Program-made: the position numbers and the translations under genes
NCBI GenBank assembly: GCA_033557465.1
Contig: CM066036.1
Location: forward strand, 584,681,574 to 584,745,573
Reading direction: 5' to 3'
Source: Ichthyophis bannanicus
Lineage: Eukaryota > Chordata > Amphibia > Gymnophiona > Ichthyophiidae
DNA: 64,000 nt
Shown here: positions 52,982 to 63,600 of the stretch, piece by piece
Layout: the number at the start of each line of letters is the position of its first letter
How positions within the stretch are numbered: position 1 is the stretch's first letter
The notes under the pieces: generated by a model
Databases searched by the model: none
Told to the model about the DNA's origin: nothing
Seen by the model: only the letters and a program-made list of their open reading frames with translations

Positions 52982-54586
52982 TTAATCATTTGTTCTGTCT
53001 TGAGAACTGTGAATGTGTTTCTGTGATTGTATCGGAGAGGTTTTTTGTTGGTAGGGGATCTCAAAGTGTTTTGTGAAAAGGTATGTTTTTAGTTCTTTTT
53101 TGAATTGGTGAAGGTCTTTTATTTTGCGGAGGGTTAATGGGATTTCGTTCCAGAGGGTAGGGGCAGCAAAGGAGAAGGCTCTATCACTTGTTGTTGCTCT
53201 GGTCCTTCTGAAATTAGTTTTTATGTTGAGGGAGTGGGTTAAGTTCTGTCTTCGTGTTCTAGTTTCTGATGGGGTTTGTAATAGGGTAGATAGTTGGGAG
53301 GGAGAGATGTTATTGAGGAGTTTAAAGGTAGTCAGGAGGATTTTATATTTTATTCGGCTGCTTATGGGGAGCCAATGAAGATCTAGTAGTATTGGGGTCA
53401 CGTGGTCTGTTAGCTTAGCTTTTGTGACCATCTTGGCACATATGTTTTGTGCTCTTTGGAGGAGGTATATGCTTTTTAGTGGTAGGCCATTTAGAATGCT
53501 ATTGCAGTAGTCAAAGTGGGGGGTGATGAGGGAGTTGACCACTGATCTAAAGTCATGTGTGTTGAGTAGGGGTCTCAGGTGTTGTATTGTCTTGAGTTTA
53601 TAGAATATCGTTTTTACTGTATGTTTTATGTGTGGGATCATGGTGAGTGAATGGTCCAGAATTATTCCAAGGTATTTTACCTCCTTTTTAATAGGTATTG
53701 GTGTGTTATTTATTGTGATTGTGGTAGGGTAGTTGTGGTCCATGTCAGGTTTTCTCGTTATGAACATTGCTTCAGTTTTTTTGAGATTGATGCTTAGGTG
53801 GTTGTTCTCAAGCCATATGGTGGTCTCATTCATGCATTGGAGTAGTCTATCGTATTTGGGGTTGTTGGTGTTTATGGGGATGGCGAGCATGATATCGTCC
53901 GCGTATATGAAATGGTTAATTTCATACTTCTTGAATATGTCTGTAATTGGTTGGAGGTATAAATTGAAGAGGAGGGCAGAGAGTGCCGATCCCTGGGGGA
54001 TACCCTAGCCTTGAGGGAAGGTTTCTGATGTTTCTTTGCCTAATTGTATCTGTATGAGTCTGTTTGAAATGTATGATTTGAACCATTCAAGGACGGTTCC
54101 TCCTATTTTTAGGTTTTCAAGTCTGTTGATGAGTGTTTTGTGATTAATGCTGTCAAATGCAGCAGATAGGTCTATGAAGAGGAGGAGGAAACCTTTGCTG
54201 TTTTCATTAGTACCACTGATGAGGAGGTCTGTCAAGGCGATTAGGAGGGTTTCCACTCCATGGAAGGGGCGGAATCCGAATTGATGCGCATCAAGAAGTT
54301 TTTGCTCATCTATGTATTCCTGTAGTTGGAGTTGTATAGTTTTTTCTATTATTTTAGCGATTAGCGGTATGCTGGCAATTGGTCTGTAGGAGTTGGGGTC
54401 CTTTGGGTCAAGTTTATTGTTTTTTATTATGGGACGGATCGAGGAGAGCTTTAGGGTGTTGGGCATGGTTCCTTGTGTGAGGGATTGGTTTACTATGTAT
54501 TGGATGTTTTCTGCAAGGGATTCCTTAGTATACTTGATCCATGACACCGGGCATGGGTCAAGCGGGGAAGTTGTAGTGTTGATCAT
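52982..54586 (-). pseudogene. L2-group LINE reverse transcriptase
   Basis: Blocks seen: SPLDPCPVSWIKY, PNSYRPIASIPLIAKIIEK, HQFGFRPFHGVETLLIAL, motif A LLFIDLSAAFDSINHKTL, then an in-frame TAG at 54005-54007, then IPQGSALSALLFNLYL, catalytic YADD (HFIYADDIMLA), KEVKYLGIILD, and the C-terminal APTLWNEIPLTLRKIKDL. The two long frames are in register, so only this stop interrupts the RT core. The missing L2 identity check is a database search; L2 or a sister clade is my reading. Confidence 0.82.
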
Positions 54587-55325
54587 TGTTATGATGTTGA
54601 GGATGTGTTTACGATCAACTTTGTGGAATGTTGTCCATTCATAGTTACTGGTCTGTGTATATTCTATCGTGATGGTTGGGGAGCAAGATTTTACCTTTAG
54701 CTTTTCAGCAAAATGTGATGCTAAGGTTTGGACGTTTATAATGTCCTGGTTCGGTTCTGGGTTATGTGTTTTTGATAGTGTTTTGACGATTAAGAAGAGT
54801 TCTCTTGGTCGGTTGAGAGCAAGATTTATTAGATTGGAATAGTAATCTCTTTTTGAGTTGTTGATTGTTTCTTTGTATTTATTAAGTAAGTTTATATATT
54901 TGGTTTTGTTATCATGTGATTTGGTGTTTCTCCAGGTTTTTTCTTGTTTACGTAGTTGTCTTTTTAGTAGGGCAATGTTTTTCGTGAACCATTTTTGTGA
55001 TTCTTTCTTTTTCTTCTGGGATGTTTGAGTGGAGGTAGCTGCTTCTTGGATTGTTTGGTTCCAGTTCTCTATCGTTAGGTCGATGTCAGATAGGCTTGCA
55101 GTGAGCTTAGGTAGTACCTTGTCAAGGAATGTGTCATTGTCAAAGCGGGTAAAACGTGAGCGGTGAGCTGTTGAGTTTGGGGACTGTGATGGTACTTGTG
55201 TTAGTAGGTGAAAGGTTATCAGATGGTGGTCAGACCAAGGTACCTCTGTAGTTGTTGGGGGAGATTGTAGTTGATGTAGGTTGAAGGGGGAAGGGAGGAA
55301 AATGAGGTCTAGTGAGTTTCCTTTA

Positions 55326-55984
55326 TTATGTGTGTGGGGTATTGATTATCTGGTTATATCCCATTTGGGTCATTGAGTCTATGAAGTTGTTTTTTTGTGA
55401 TTGGTTTAAGGATGGGAGGTTAAGGTCAACTAGTATTATAAGAGGTTTTCTCTGGGATGCTGTGCATGCTAGTTCAAGGATAGGAGAAAGATTTTTGTGA
55501 TCTGCTGATGGTGGCCTATAGATTAGGGTGAATGCTAGTGTTCTGTTTTCGATGTTTATTATGTCCATGCCTTCAACATTGTTTGAGTTTGTTAGGGTGT
55601 ACTGTAAGTCTTTCTTGGTGAGTATAAGTGTGCCACCTCCTCTTTTTATGTCACGGTGGCAGTTGAAAATATCATATTGTGATATGTTGAGTTGGTTTAA
55701 TAATATTGTGTCTGTGGATGTTAGCCATGTTTCCGTGATGAAAAAGAAGTCAGGCTGTTCGTCTTTTATTATGTCATTTACAAATGGTATTTTATTTCGA
55801 ATTGAGCGAATGTTTATTAGGATCAGCTTTAATTTATTGTCTTCATTGGGGGAGGTTTTATTGTTTGCGTAGTTTTTGCAGTTTATCTGTATTAGTCTAG
55901 GGGAATGTTTGTGGGTATTGTTGTGTGGTGGCAGGATGAATGGGTTATTGTGTATTGAAAGATGCCAAGGGGTGACCCCAGCTA
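55326..55984 (-). pseudogene. L2-group LINE APE-type endonuclease
   Basis: The frame shows LILINIRSIRNKIPFVND, FFFITETWLT, KRGGGTLIL, TLIYRPPSADHK and ILVDLNLPSLNQS, the order of an apurinic-type endonuclease. The Asn-Glu and later catalytic region are readable up to a frameshift at 55326, after which NSLDLIFLPSPF continues in another frame toward the RT. The apparent start to the right of 55984 is fused DIRS sequence. Confidence 0.75.
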
Positions 55985-56065
55985 GCTGCGAACCCAGGTG
56001 AGATGGGTCATACTTCCTTCCATGTACCTTAGGCATCCAAACTGTGGATGGTGGGTAGGAGATGT

Positions 56066-56271
56066 ATTAAGTATGGAAGAGATGTTGTAGAACAGCCTGG
56101 CCAAACAAGGCACCCGACAGGAGTCCTTGTCTAAGCAATAGTGGGCTACAAAGGTATATACCGAATGCATTAAGTATGGAAGAGATGTTGTAGAACAGCC
56201 TGGCCAAACAAGGCACCCAACAGGAGTCCTTGTCTAAGCAATAGTGGGCTGCAAAGGTATGTACCGAAGTC
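56066..56271. repeat. 103-bp tandem duplication in the recombinase C-terminus (DB4)
   Basis: ATTAAGTATGGAAGAGATG and the following sequence occur twice, at 56066-56168 and 56169-56271, nearly identical. The unit spans the region encoding the catalytic Tyr (AHYCLDKDS) and the C-terminus. 103 is not a multiple of three, so the copies are in different frames. Confidence 0.85.
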
Positions 56272-57625
56272 CAAGTGCCTGCATTGCAGATGTCATCAAC
56301 ACAGACTGAACGAAGGTTAGCCGTTGAGGCTGCCATTGCTCTCACATTGTGAGCCGTGACATGGCCTTCGAGAGAAAGTCCCTTATTCTGCTATGTATAG
56401 GATATGCAATCTGCAATCCAATTTAACAGAGTTCTTTTAGAAACTGGAAGTCCCAAATGACTAGAGTCAAAGCCACAAAAAGCTGAGAAGATTTTCTATG
56501 TGTCTTAGTTCTTTGAAGATAAAAAGCCAAGGCTCTTTTACAATCCAATGTATGAGGATTCCTTTCCACAATGGAGGCATGAGGCCTAGGGAAGAATATA
56601 GGAAGATAAACCGAATGGTTTAAATAAAAAAGTGAAACCACCTTTGGCAGAAAGTGAGAATGAGTCCTGAGGACTACTTTATCATGGTGAAACCTTGTAT
56701 AAGGAGGGTCAGCTACTAACGCCTCTACTTCACTAATGCGTCTTGCAGAAGTGATGGCAATTAGGAAAATAAGTTTCCATGAAAGAAACTTTAGGTCGGA
56801 AATGGCTAAAAGTTCAAAGGGTGGTTTCATAAGTTGAACAAGAACAAGATTTAGATCCCATGCCACTGGTGGTGGTTTAATGGGAGGATTTGTTAAAAGC
56901 AGGCCTCTCATAAATCTTGATATAAGTGGATGAGAGGAAATAAGTTGTCCATCAAAAGATTTATGAAAAGCAGCAATAGCACTAAGATGGAACCAAACTG
57001 AATTGGTCTTCAGACCAGAAGTTGATAATTTTAGAAGATTCTCTAGTAGCAACTCTACAGGTACTAAAAGGGGGTTAAGTCCCTTTTGTGAACACCAGAT
57101 AGAGAAACATTTCCTCTTAAAAGCATAGGAATGTCTTGTGGAAGGTTTTCTGGAAGCCAGGAGAATATCCTTTATTTGTTGGGAAAGGTTAATATCCTGG
57201 AATTCTAGGCTTTGAGTAACCAGGCCCTGAGATGTAGGGACTGGGGATTGGGATGCAGTAAAGATCCGTCCTCCTGCGACAGGAGATCTGGAGCATTCCC
57301 AAACTCCAGAGGAGTGGTTTGAGAGAGACGCAGAAGAAGAGGATACCACATTTGCTGTGGCCAACATGGAGCTATGAGTATCACACAACCTCTGTCTTTC
57401 TGAAGTTTGAATAAAGTCTTGGGAATGAGGGGAATGGATGGGAAGGCATAGAGGAAGTCCTGTCCCCAGTGGAGGAGGAAAGTATCTCTTGCCTGACAGT
57501 TTTGAGCCGGAATTCTGGAACAGAATCGGGGATGTTTGGCATTCTGTGGACTTGCAAAGAGGTCTATATCTGGTGTTCCCCAGATTCGAAACACTTGAGC
57601 AAGCTGGTATGAGTGGAGGGACCAC
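56066..57625 (-). pseudogene. DIRS tyrosine recombinase (DB4)
   Basis: A 400-codon frame (56423-57625) covers the N-terminal extension, core-binding domain (QQIKDILLASRKPSTRHS, GLKTNSVWFHLSAI) and first catalytic Arg (TSARRISEVEAL) up to SSQLFVAL, where a shift occurs. The C-terminal part in 56067-56345 has RAMAAS after a degraded HxxR box and the Tyr in FAAHYCLDKD; it then meets the 103-bp duplication, which repeats the Tyr segment out of frame. Confidence 0.8.
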
Positions 57626-59222
57626 TCATGTGGCAGCACTATTCGACTGAGTTTGTCTGCCCACAAGTTTTGAATGCCCAGAAGATATACCGCAAACAGG
57701 TGAATTTGTAACTCTCTGGCGAGGGCCCATAGTCACAAAGCTTTGTTGAATAGCAACAGAGAGCCTGTTCTGTCTTGCTTACGCACATAGAACATAGCTA
57801 CCTTATTGTCGGTTTGGACCAGAACTGTTTTGTTGCTGAGAAGGCCCTGAAAAACTTGTATAGCATTGAAAATGGCCCTCGGCTCTAGGAGGTTTATGTG
57901 AAGGGAAACCTCCTGTGAGGTCCAAAGACCCCGAGTGGAGAGATCATGCAAGTGGGTTCCCCAACCCATCTTGGACGCATCTGTCAGCAGAGTGGTTTGG
58001 CATAGAGGCTACTGGAAATGAGAGCCTACAAGGAGGTTTTCCAGGGATTGCCACTATTGCAAGGACGAAATCAGATATGTGATAGCTCTGATTTTGTCTG
58101 TTAGTCAAACCGAGGTTTGTGACCACTGAGAGGAAAGGGTCCAATGGGCTGCTCGCATGTGGAGGCGAGCATAAGGAACCACATGGATGCCATCTGTCCC
58201 AGCAGTTGAAGCATCTCCCGAGCAGTAAAGAATACTTTCATAGATGCTTGAGATGCCAGTTATATTATATGCAGACAGCGTGGCTGGGGCAGGAAAGTCC
58301 TTGACTGCCTTGTGTCTAGATGTGCCCCTATGAATTCTAGGGATTGAGAGGGGGTGAGATGAGATTTTGGGAGGTTTATGACCAGCCCCAAGTATTGAAG
58401 AATTCCCATTGCTTGAGAGAGCACGAAGCTGGCCTCTGGAGCTGTCGATGCTCGAATGAGCCAGTCGTCTCAGTAAGGGAAGACAAATATTCCCAGAGTC
58501 CTCATAAAGGCTGCTACCACTGCCATGCATTTTGTGAAGACTCTTGGAGCAGAGGCTAGTCTGAAGGGAAGAACTCTGTACTGGAAGTGTCTTCCTTGAA
58601 CCAGGAATCGAAGGAACATCTTGTGATCTGAGTGGATGAGAATATGCGTGTACGCATCTCTTAGATCTAGAGAACATAGCCAGTCCTGACTTTGGAAGTA
58701 TGGTAGAAGTGTTACGAGGGAGATCATTTTGAACTTTTCTTGGAACAAATATTTGTTTAATTCTCTGAGGTCTAATATAGATCTGTGTCCACCTGTATTC
58801 TTTGGAATAAGAAAGTAGGAGGAGTAAAACCCTGTCCCCTGTTGGGGAATGGATATTTCTTTGATCGCTCCTTGAGCTAGAAGTGATGTGACCTCCTGCC
58901 ACAAGAGGTCGGTGGCAGGGCCCTGAGAATTGAACTGTCTTACTATTGTAGGTGGGGGCAAGTTGAGAAAATGAAGCTTGTACCCCAGTTGTACAATGGA
59001 CAGAGTCCAATTTTCTGATGTTATTTCTTGCCATCTTTTGGCAAAATAGCATAGTCTTCCTGGAATGGTCAAGGGTTCTGGACCTTTTAGGGGCAGAATG
59101 ACTAAGTTCTCTAGATGGAAGTCAAAGACCCTGAGGGGGCTGGGTCTGTTGAGCCAGTTGAGATTTTTGAGTTTGTGGCTTTCTTTGCTGTCTGTTCTGT
59201 TGTTGTTCCTTCTAGGGAACAT
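57205..59222 (-). pseudogene. DIRS pol: RT, RNase H, methyltransferase (DB4)
   Basis: RT frame 58470-59222 holds FYSSYFLIPKNTGGHRSILD, CSLDLRDAYTHI and PFRLASAPRVFTK, and ends at a TGA in the middle of the catalytic box (FPY-stop-DDWLI). RNase H is in 57733-57969 (MGWGTHLHDLS, QTDNKVAMFYVRKQ). The methyltransferase-like part is in 57205-57666 (WGTPDIDLFASPQNAKHPRF, FLYAFPSIPLI), ending SLHLRAWLLKA. Confidence 0.82.
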
Positions 59223-59299
59223 GGAGCGGACAGTGAGATTGATGGGTTTAAGATTGGTAAGACTTCTTTTTCTTACGGAAAAAGGGTTTCTTGAACATT

Positions 59300-60923
59300 T
59301 TCTTCTTTGCTGGGTTGGCTGTAGACTTTGACAATCTGTTTAAAGTAGTATTGTCAGATTCAAGCTGATTAGCCTTGTCCTGTCAGTCCTTGCGAAAGAG
59401 ATTTTCTCCTGTGCAAGGAATGTTTCTCAGCTTTTCTTGCAACCACTGTTCTAAGTCTGATGCTTGAAGCCAAACAATACGACGTGCTCCTATGGATATA
59501 GCAGAGGTTCTGCGAATACATTCAAAGCAATCAAAGGTAGCACGGTTCATGAATTTTGAGACATTCTGGACATGGTAGTCTGCTCTTTTTTCCTCCGAAA
59601 CACAAGGACTAAGGAGCTCAGTCTTTTGTGACTTCTTCCAGGAACATTCCTATATAAAGAATGTAGGAACTGATCCTGGCTCCTAGCATGGAGGATTGAA
59701 AACATCGATGGCCAAAGGCATCGAGAGTCCTGGATTCACGGACTGGAGGATTAGAAGAAAATGTTTTAGCACTCTTGATCCTAAGCATGGCCGATTCCAC
59801 TACCATTGAATGGTGTGGTAACTGAGTTTTTTGAAAACCAGGACAACTTGGCACTCAGTACATAGAGTCAAGGCATTGGGAATGTGAAGATATTGTTAAA
59901 GGAGTTTCCCACATTCTCAACATTAGATTATGAAAGATCTTGTGAATGGGAAGCATAGCTGCTTCCTTGGGAGTCATAGGGTATTGTAAAAGTCTTAATT
60001 CTTCTGCCCTAGGTTCCTTTTCTGGAATCACAGTGATTGAAGACCCTTTGCTAAATCACGTATGAAATCCTGGAAGGACATATCCTCTGGAGGAGACATT
60101 CTGCGTTGAGGAGAAGGAACTGAATCTTCTAATAGATTCGCTCTGGTACCGGTGGAATCATAACGAGTCATCGGAATCGGAAGACTCAAGCACTGGATGC
60201 TCCTGTAACGCATGGTATCGGTACCGCTCAAAGTCAGTATCGAAATGTCTCGGTTCCTAGACCCCGATACCGTAGATTGGCATGGGGGGAAGAAGTCCTG
60301 TTGAAGCAGGTACTGTCGGTACCGATACCTGTTGAACCGTCTGTTGCGGTCTTAGCGGTACCGAAGACGCTAAGAGGGCCGCTAGACTACATTCGATAGT
60401 ACGATACTGTGATCCATCGCTTCTGCTGATGCCTGGGTGCCGGTACCGGTGGAAGCGGCTACGACCCCAGAGCATGGCACCAGTAGTTCTGCAGAGATTA
60501 ATGCCTCTGGAACATCCTGGAGCCCTGTTAATGCTTTGGAACCCGAAAACTCCCGCCGGGGCTGTTTTGCCGGTGAAGTATCCTTGAGGGAAACGCCAGT
60601 GGCATCTTGATACTTTGAAGAAGATTTACCCTTCGAGGACGGCTAGTCTTAGAAGACTTAAATTTGGTTACCTGAGATCCATGGGAGGAAGATGAAGCCC
60701 TGGAAGACGTCGATGCAACTGACATCGTGTTGGCGGCAAAAAGGGTACCGGGTTTTACAGTTGTATTCTACAGGCCCCTTTTGGTCATCCTCGTGCAGGA
60801 GAGACACTCTGTTGGACAATATTCAGGACCCAAACATTTTAGACACCAATCATGGGTGTCAGTGACGGAAATGGTACCGCCACATTTTGAGCATTTATTG
60901 AAACCACTAGCTGGTTTCTCCAT
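59300..60923 (-). pseudogene. DIRS gag (DB4)
   Basis: The start at 60923 gives MEKPASGFNKCSKCGG with the Cys/His module CSKC, THDWCLKCLG, CLSC. It breaks into at least five frames: 60768-60923, 60528-60725, 60257-60475, 60028-60231 (MSPPEDMSFQDFIRDLAK) and 59618-59854 (FQKTQLPHHSMVVESAMLRI). The C-terminal block near 59300-59540 is readable but disrupted. Confidence 0.78.
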
Positions 60924-61254
60924 GCTTGAAGAAAAAATAGGCCTAGTGCCCAAAATGGCACCTAGCCCCAGAAGAAGGGAAAGATCCCTGAAGAAATACA
61001 AGTTTGTTTGTTTTTTTTAAGAAAGAAGAAGAAGAGAACCAGCGGTACTGGTAGGCGTTGAATGAAGGCAGACGCGACCACAAAAAAACAAGAAATAAAG
61101 GTACATTTCCTGCGGTGACAGGGTACCAGGACCTGTTGGAACCGTGGAAAATGAAGAACTGAAGTAAGAGAGGTACAGAGGCGGGAAGGCAGCATGCATG
61201 CGCTGTGGGATGCTCCCAAACATGTTCCTATTGGACGCTGGGGAGCGTTCCCGC

Positions 61255-61349
61255 GCGGGCTCCATCGGTACCAACGATACCCATATGTGAAGACTAAATT
61301 CCTGCTGTTCCCGGAGATCACCTGTTACAGGTGAGTAACTATGCTTTCC
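61255..61349. repeat. DB4 right terminal repeat, extended with left-end sequence
   Basis: It has GGCTCCATCGGTACCAACGATACCCATATGTGAAGACT, and then ATTCCTGCTGTTCCCGGAGATCACCTGTTACAGGTGAGTAACTATGC. The outer part equals the reverse complement of a family left end, unlike the right ends of DB1 and DB2, which stop at GGAGAT. Confidence 0.75.
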
Positions 61350-61360
61350 AAGCAGATAAA

Positions 61361-62560
61361 GCACAGTTACTTACCTGTAACAGGTGATCTCTGGGAACAG
61401 CAGGAATAAGTCTTCACATATGGGTACGTCGGTACCGACGGAGCCTGCGTGGGAACGCTCCCCAGCTTCCCAAAAAAGGAAAGCTTTTGGGAGCATCCCA
61501 CAGCGCCTGTGTGCTGCCTTCCCGCCTTTCCTAACCGCCTCTCCCCAGTTCAAGTTTTAAAGCTGAGACAAAGAGAGAGAGGAAAGGAAAAATAGATAGA
61601 GAGATACAACTCCTAGGGGAGGTGGGTGGGTTGTGAAGACTTATTCCTGCTGTTCCCAGAGATCACCTGTTACAGGTAAGTAACTGTGCTATCTCCAGGA
61701 ACAAGCAGGAATGAGTCTTCACATATGGGGACTCCCTAGATAGAGATGCCTGGGAGATCCCCAAGGTTATGAGACCCTGTGAAGGGCTCTATCTCCTCCT
61801 ATGGATCTCAGGCATCCATTCAGGGAAGGAGGGAAGGAGGGCAGGAGTTGATTAAGCATGGAACAGGTGTTTGAGAACAGCCTGACCAAACAAGGCATCC
61901 CGGCAGCAGTCCTTGTCCAAACAGTAATGGGCTGTGAAGGTATGAACCGAGGCCCAGGTGGCTGCTCGACAGATCTGGTCGATGGACACAGAATTTAGAT
62001 GAGCCATAGAGGTGGCCATGGCCCTCACATTAGGAGCTGTGATATGGCCTTCCAGAGAAAGGTTCTTACTCTGGTAGGCGAAAGAAATACACTGAGCAAT
62101 CCAATTGGACAGTGTCCTCTTAGAGACTGGAAGTCCCAAATGAGAAGGATCAAAGGCAACAAAGAGTTGAGAAGACTTTCTATGTTGCTGTGTTCTTTGT
62201 AAGTAAAAGGCAAGAGCTCTCTTACAATCCAGGGTATGAAGATTCCTCTCTGCACTTGATGCATGAGGACCTGGAAAAAAGACAGGTAAATACACCTCTT
62301 GATTAAGATGAAAAGGTGAAACCACTTTAGGCATAAAGTGTGGATTGGTCCTAAGGACTACCTTATCATGAAGGAACCTTGTATAAGGTGGATTAGCCAC
62401 TAAGGCCTGCAGTTCACTGATGCGGCGAGCTGAGGTGACTGCAATGAGGAAAATAACCTTCCAGGAAAGAAATTTCAAGGAGGTGGTGGCTAAGGGTTCA
62501 AAAGGTGGCTTCATAAGCTGACCAAGAACCAGATTTAAATCCCATGCCACCGGAAGCAGT
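61361..62560 (-). mobile_element. DIRS fragment DB5 (family B), 3' end only
   Basis: The left terminal repeat begins GCACAGTTACTTACC at 61361 with an intact GTCGGTACCGAC core near 61428-61439. The internal complementary region (61636-61730) and the C-terminal recombinase follow. The copy ends inside the recombinase at about 62560 next to DB6. Close similarity to DB1 suggests a recent insertion. Confidence 0.85.
61852..62550 (-). pseudogene. DIRS tyrosine recombinase, catalytic domain only (DB5)
   Basis: The 232-codon frame starts at WDLNLVLGQLMKPPFE and holds the first Arg (TSARRISELQAL), PKVVSPFHLNQEVYLP, and the Tyr in FTAHYCLDKD, ending QAVLKHLFHA. The HxxR box reads APNVRA: the His is Pro. 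Only the N-terminal core-binding domain is missing, by truncation. Confidence 0.82.
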
Positions 62561-62584
62561 AAGCAGTACGCTTCCTCGGGTAAA

Positions 62585-63100
62585 GCACAGTTACTTACCT
62601 GTAACAGGTGATCTCTGGGAACAGCAGGAATAAGTCTTCACATATGGGTACGTCGGTACCGACGGAGCCTGCACGGGAATGCTCCCCAGCGTCCAATCAG
62701 AAAGCTTTTGGGAGCATCCCTCAGCGCCTGCGTGCTGCCTTCCCGCCTTTCCAACTGTCTCTCCTCAGTTGAGTTTTATAGCTGAGACAAAGAGAGAGAG
62801 AGAGAGAAGGAAAGATAGATAGAGATACAACTCCTGGGGAGGTGGGTGTGTTATGAAGACTTACTCCTGCTGTTCCCAGAGATTACCTGTTACAGGTAAG
62901 TAACTGTAATATCTCCAGGAACAAGCAGGAATGAGTCTTCACATATAGGGACTCCCAAGCTGAGATGCCTGGAGTCCGAGCATGGTATAGGCTGGAACAT
63001 GATATCCCCCACAACACCAGGCATCCTGAGGATGGAGGGTAGGAGTTGAAGAAAGAAGATGCTGTGGAACAGCTAACCTAGCACAGGACTGCAGAAAAGG
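62585..63100 (-). mobile_element. DIRS fragment DB6 (family B), 3' end only
   Basis: The left repeat starts GCACAGTTACTTACC at 62585 with the core GTCGGTACCGAC near 62652-62663. The internal complementary region is at 62855-62950. A degraded recombinase end (GGATGGAGGGTAGGAGTTG, then GGAACAGCTAACCTAGCAC) is traceable to about 63100. Confidence 0.75.
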
Positions 63101-63600
63101 AGTCCATGTGTGGATAATGATTGTTATCAATGATATTGCAAAGAATATTGCAATATGGACCTCCGCCAACAGGATTTCATATAAGTATGGAGGTTCATGG
63201 ATCTACTGGGAAGCCAGTAGAGGAACAGTGAAGAGGACCTCACTGAAAGTGGAGGTAATAAACCTGTAGGAAAAACAGAGGAGGTCAGAATCCTGAAGGG
63301 TAACAGGCACCCCTGGTAGGAAAAACTGGGATAGTACAAAAACGGTGGGCCTTCAGCAAAAGCTGTATGGTAAAAAACAAACTCTTTTGGCGGCAGAGTA
63401 TCTCACTCTTGGGAGCAAAAAGAGGAAGGCTAACCGATTTGGACAAACAAGCACAGTCCTTGTGGGGAGAGAGGGTATGGGAACCCCTTGTATCCCAGGA
63501 TGAAGACAAATGCCTGAGGCGTTAAGCCTGTGAGTAACTGAAGATCCACAATATCTCTCCTAACTGGGGTAAGCTAGGAGAGATATTAGGTACGGAGAGA
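63101..63600. other. Unassigned stretch between DB6 and DA6
   Basis: No supported gene. It may hold highly diverged DIRS recombinase sequence, but I cannot show it. A small hairpin with 13-bp arms (AATATCTCTCCTA and TAGGAGAGATATT, 63550-63562 and 63575-63587) lies just before DA6. Confidence 0.35.

Larger units (their letters stand above)
52684..55984 (-). mobile_element. L2/CR1-group LINE (Jockey superfamily)
   Basis: A minus-strand non-LTR element of about 3.3 kb with endonuclease and RT. The 3' end is a (AATA)n-type repeat on the minus strand (TTTATTTATTTATTTATTTA at 52690-52712), preceded by AGGGGCGGTTCAC. Its left border lies in DB3 gag, its right border in the 3' part of DB4. No target duplication was found. 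Confidence 0.82.
55985..61349 (-). mobile_element. DIRS retrotransposon DB4 (family B), left end lost
   Basis: It holds recombinase, pol, gag and a right end. The left terminal repeat is missing; the copy starts at about 55985 next to the LINE 5' end. The right end is unusual: beyond TTCCCGGAGAT it continues as CACCTGTTACAGGTGAGTAACTATGC, the reverse complement of a left end. Many stops; older than DB1. Confidence 0.85.
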
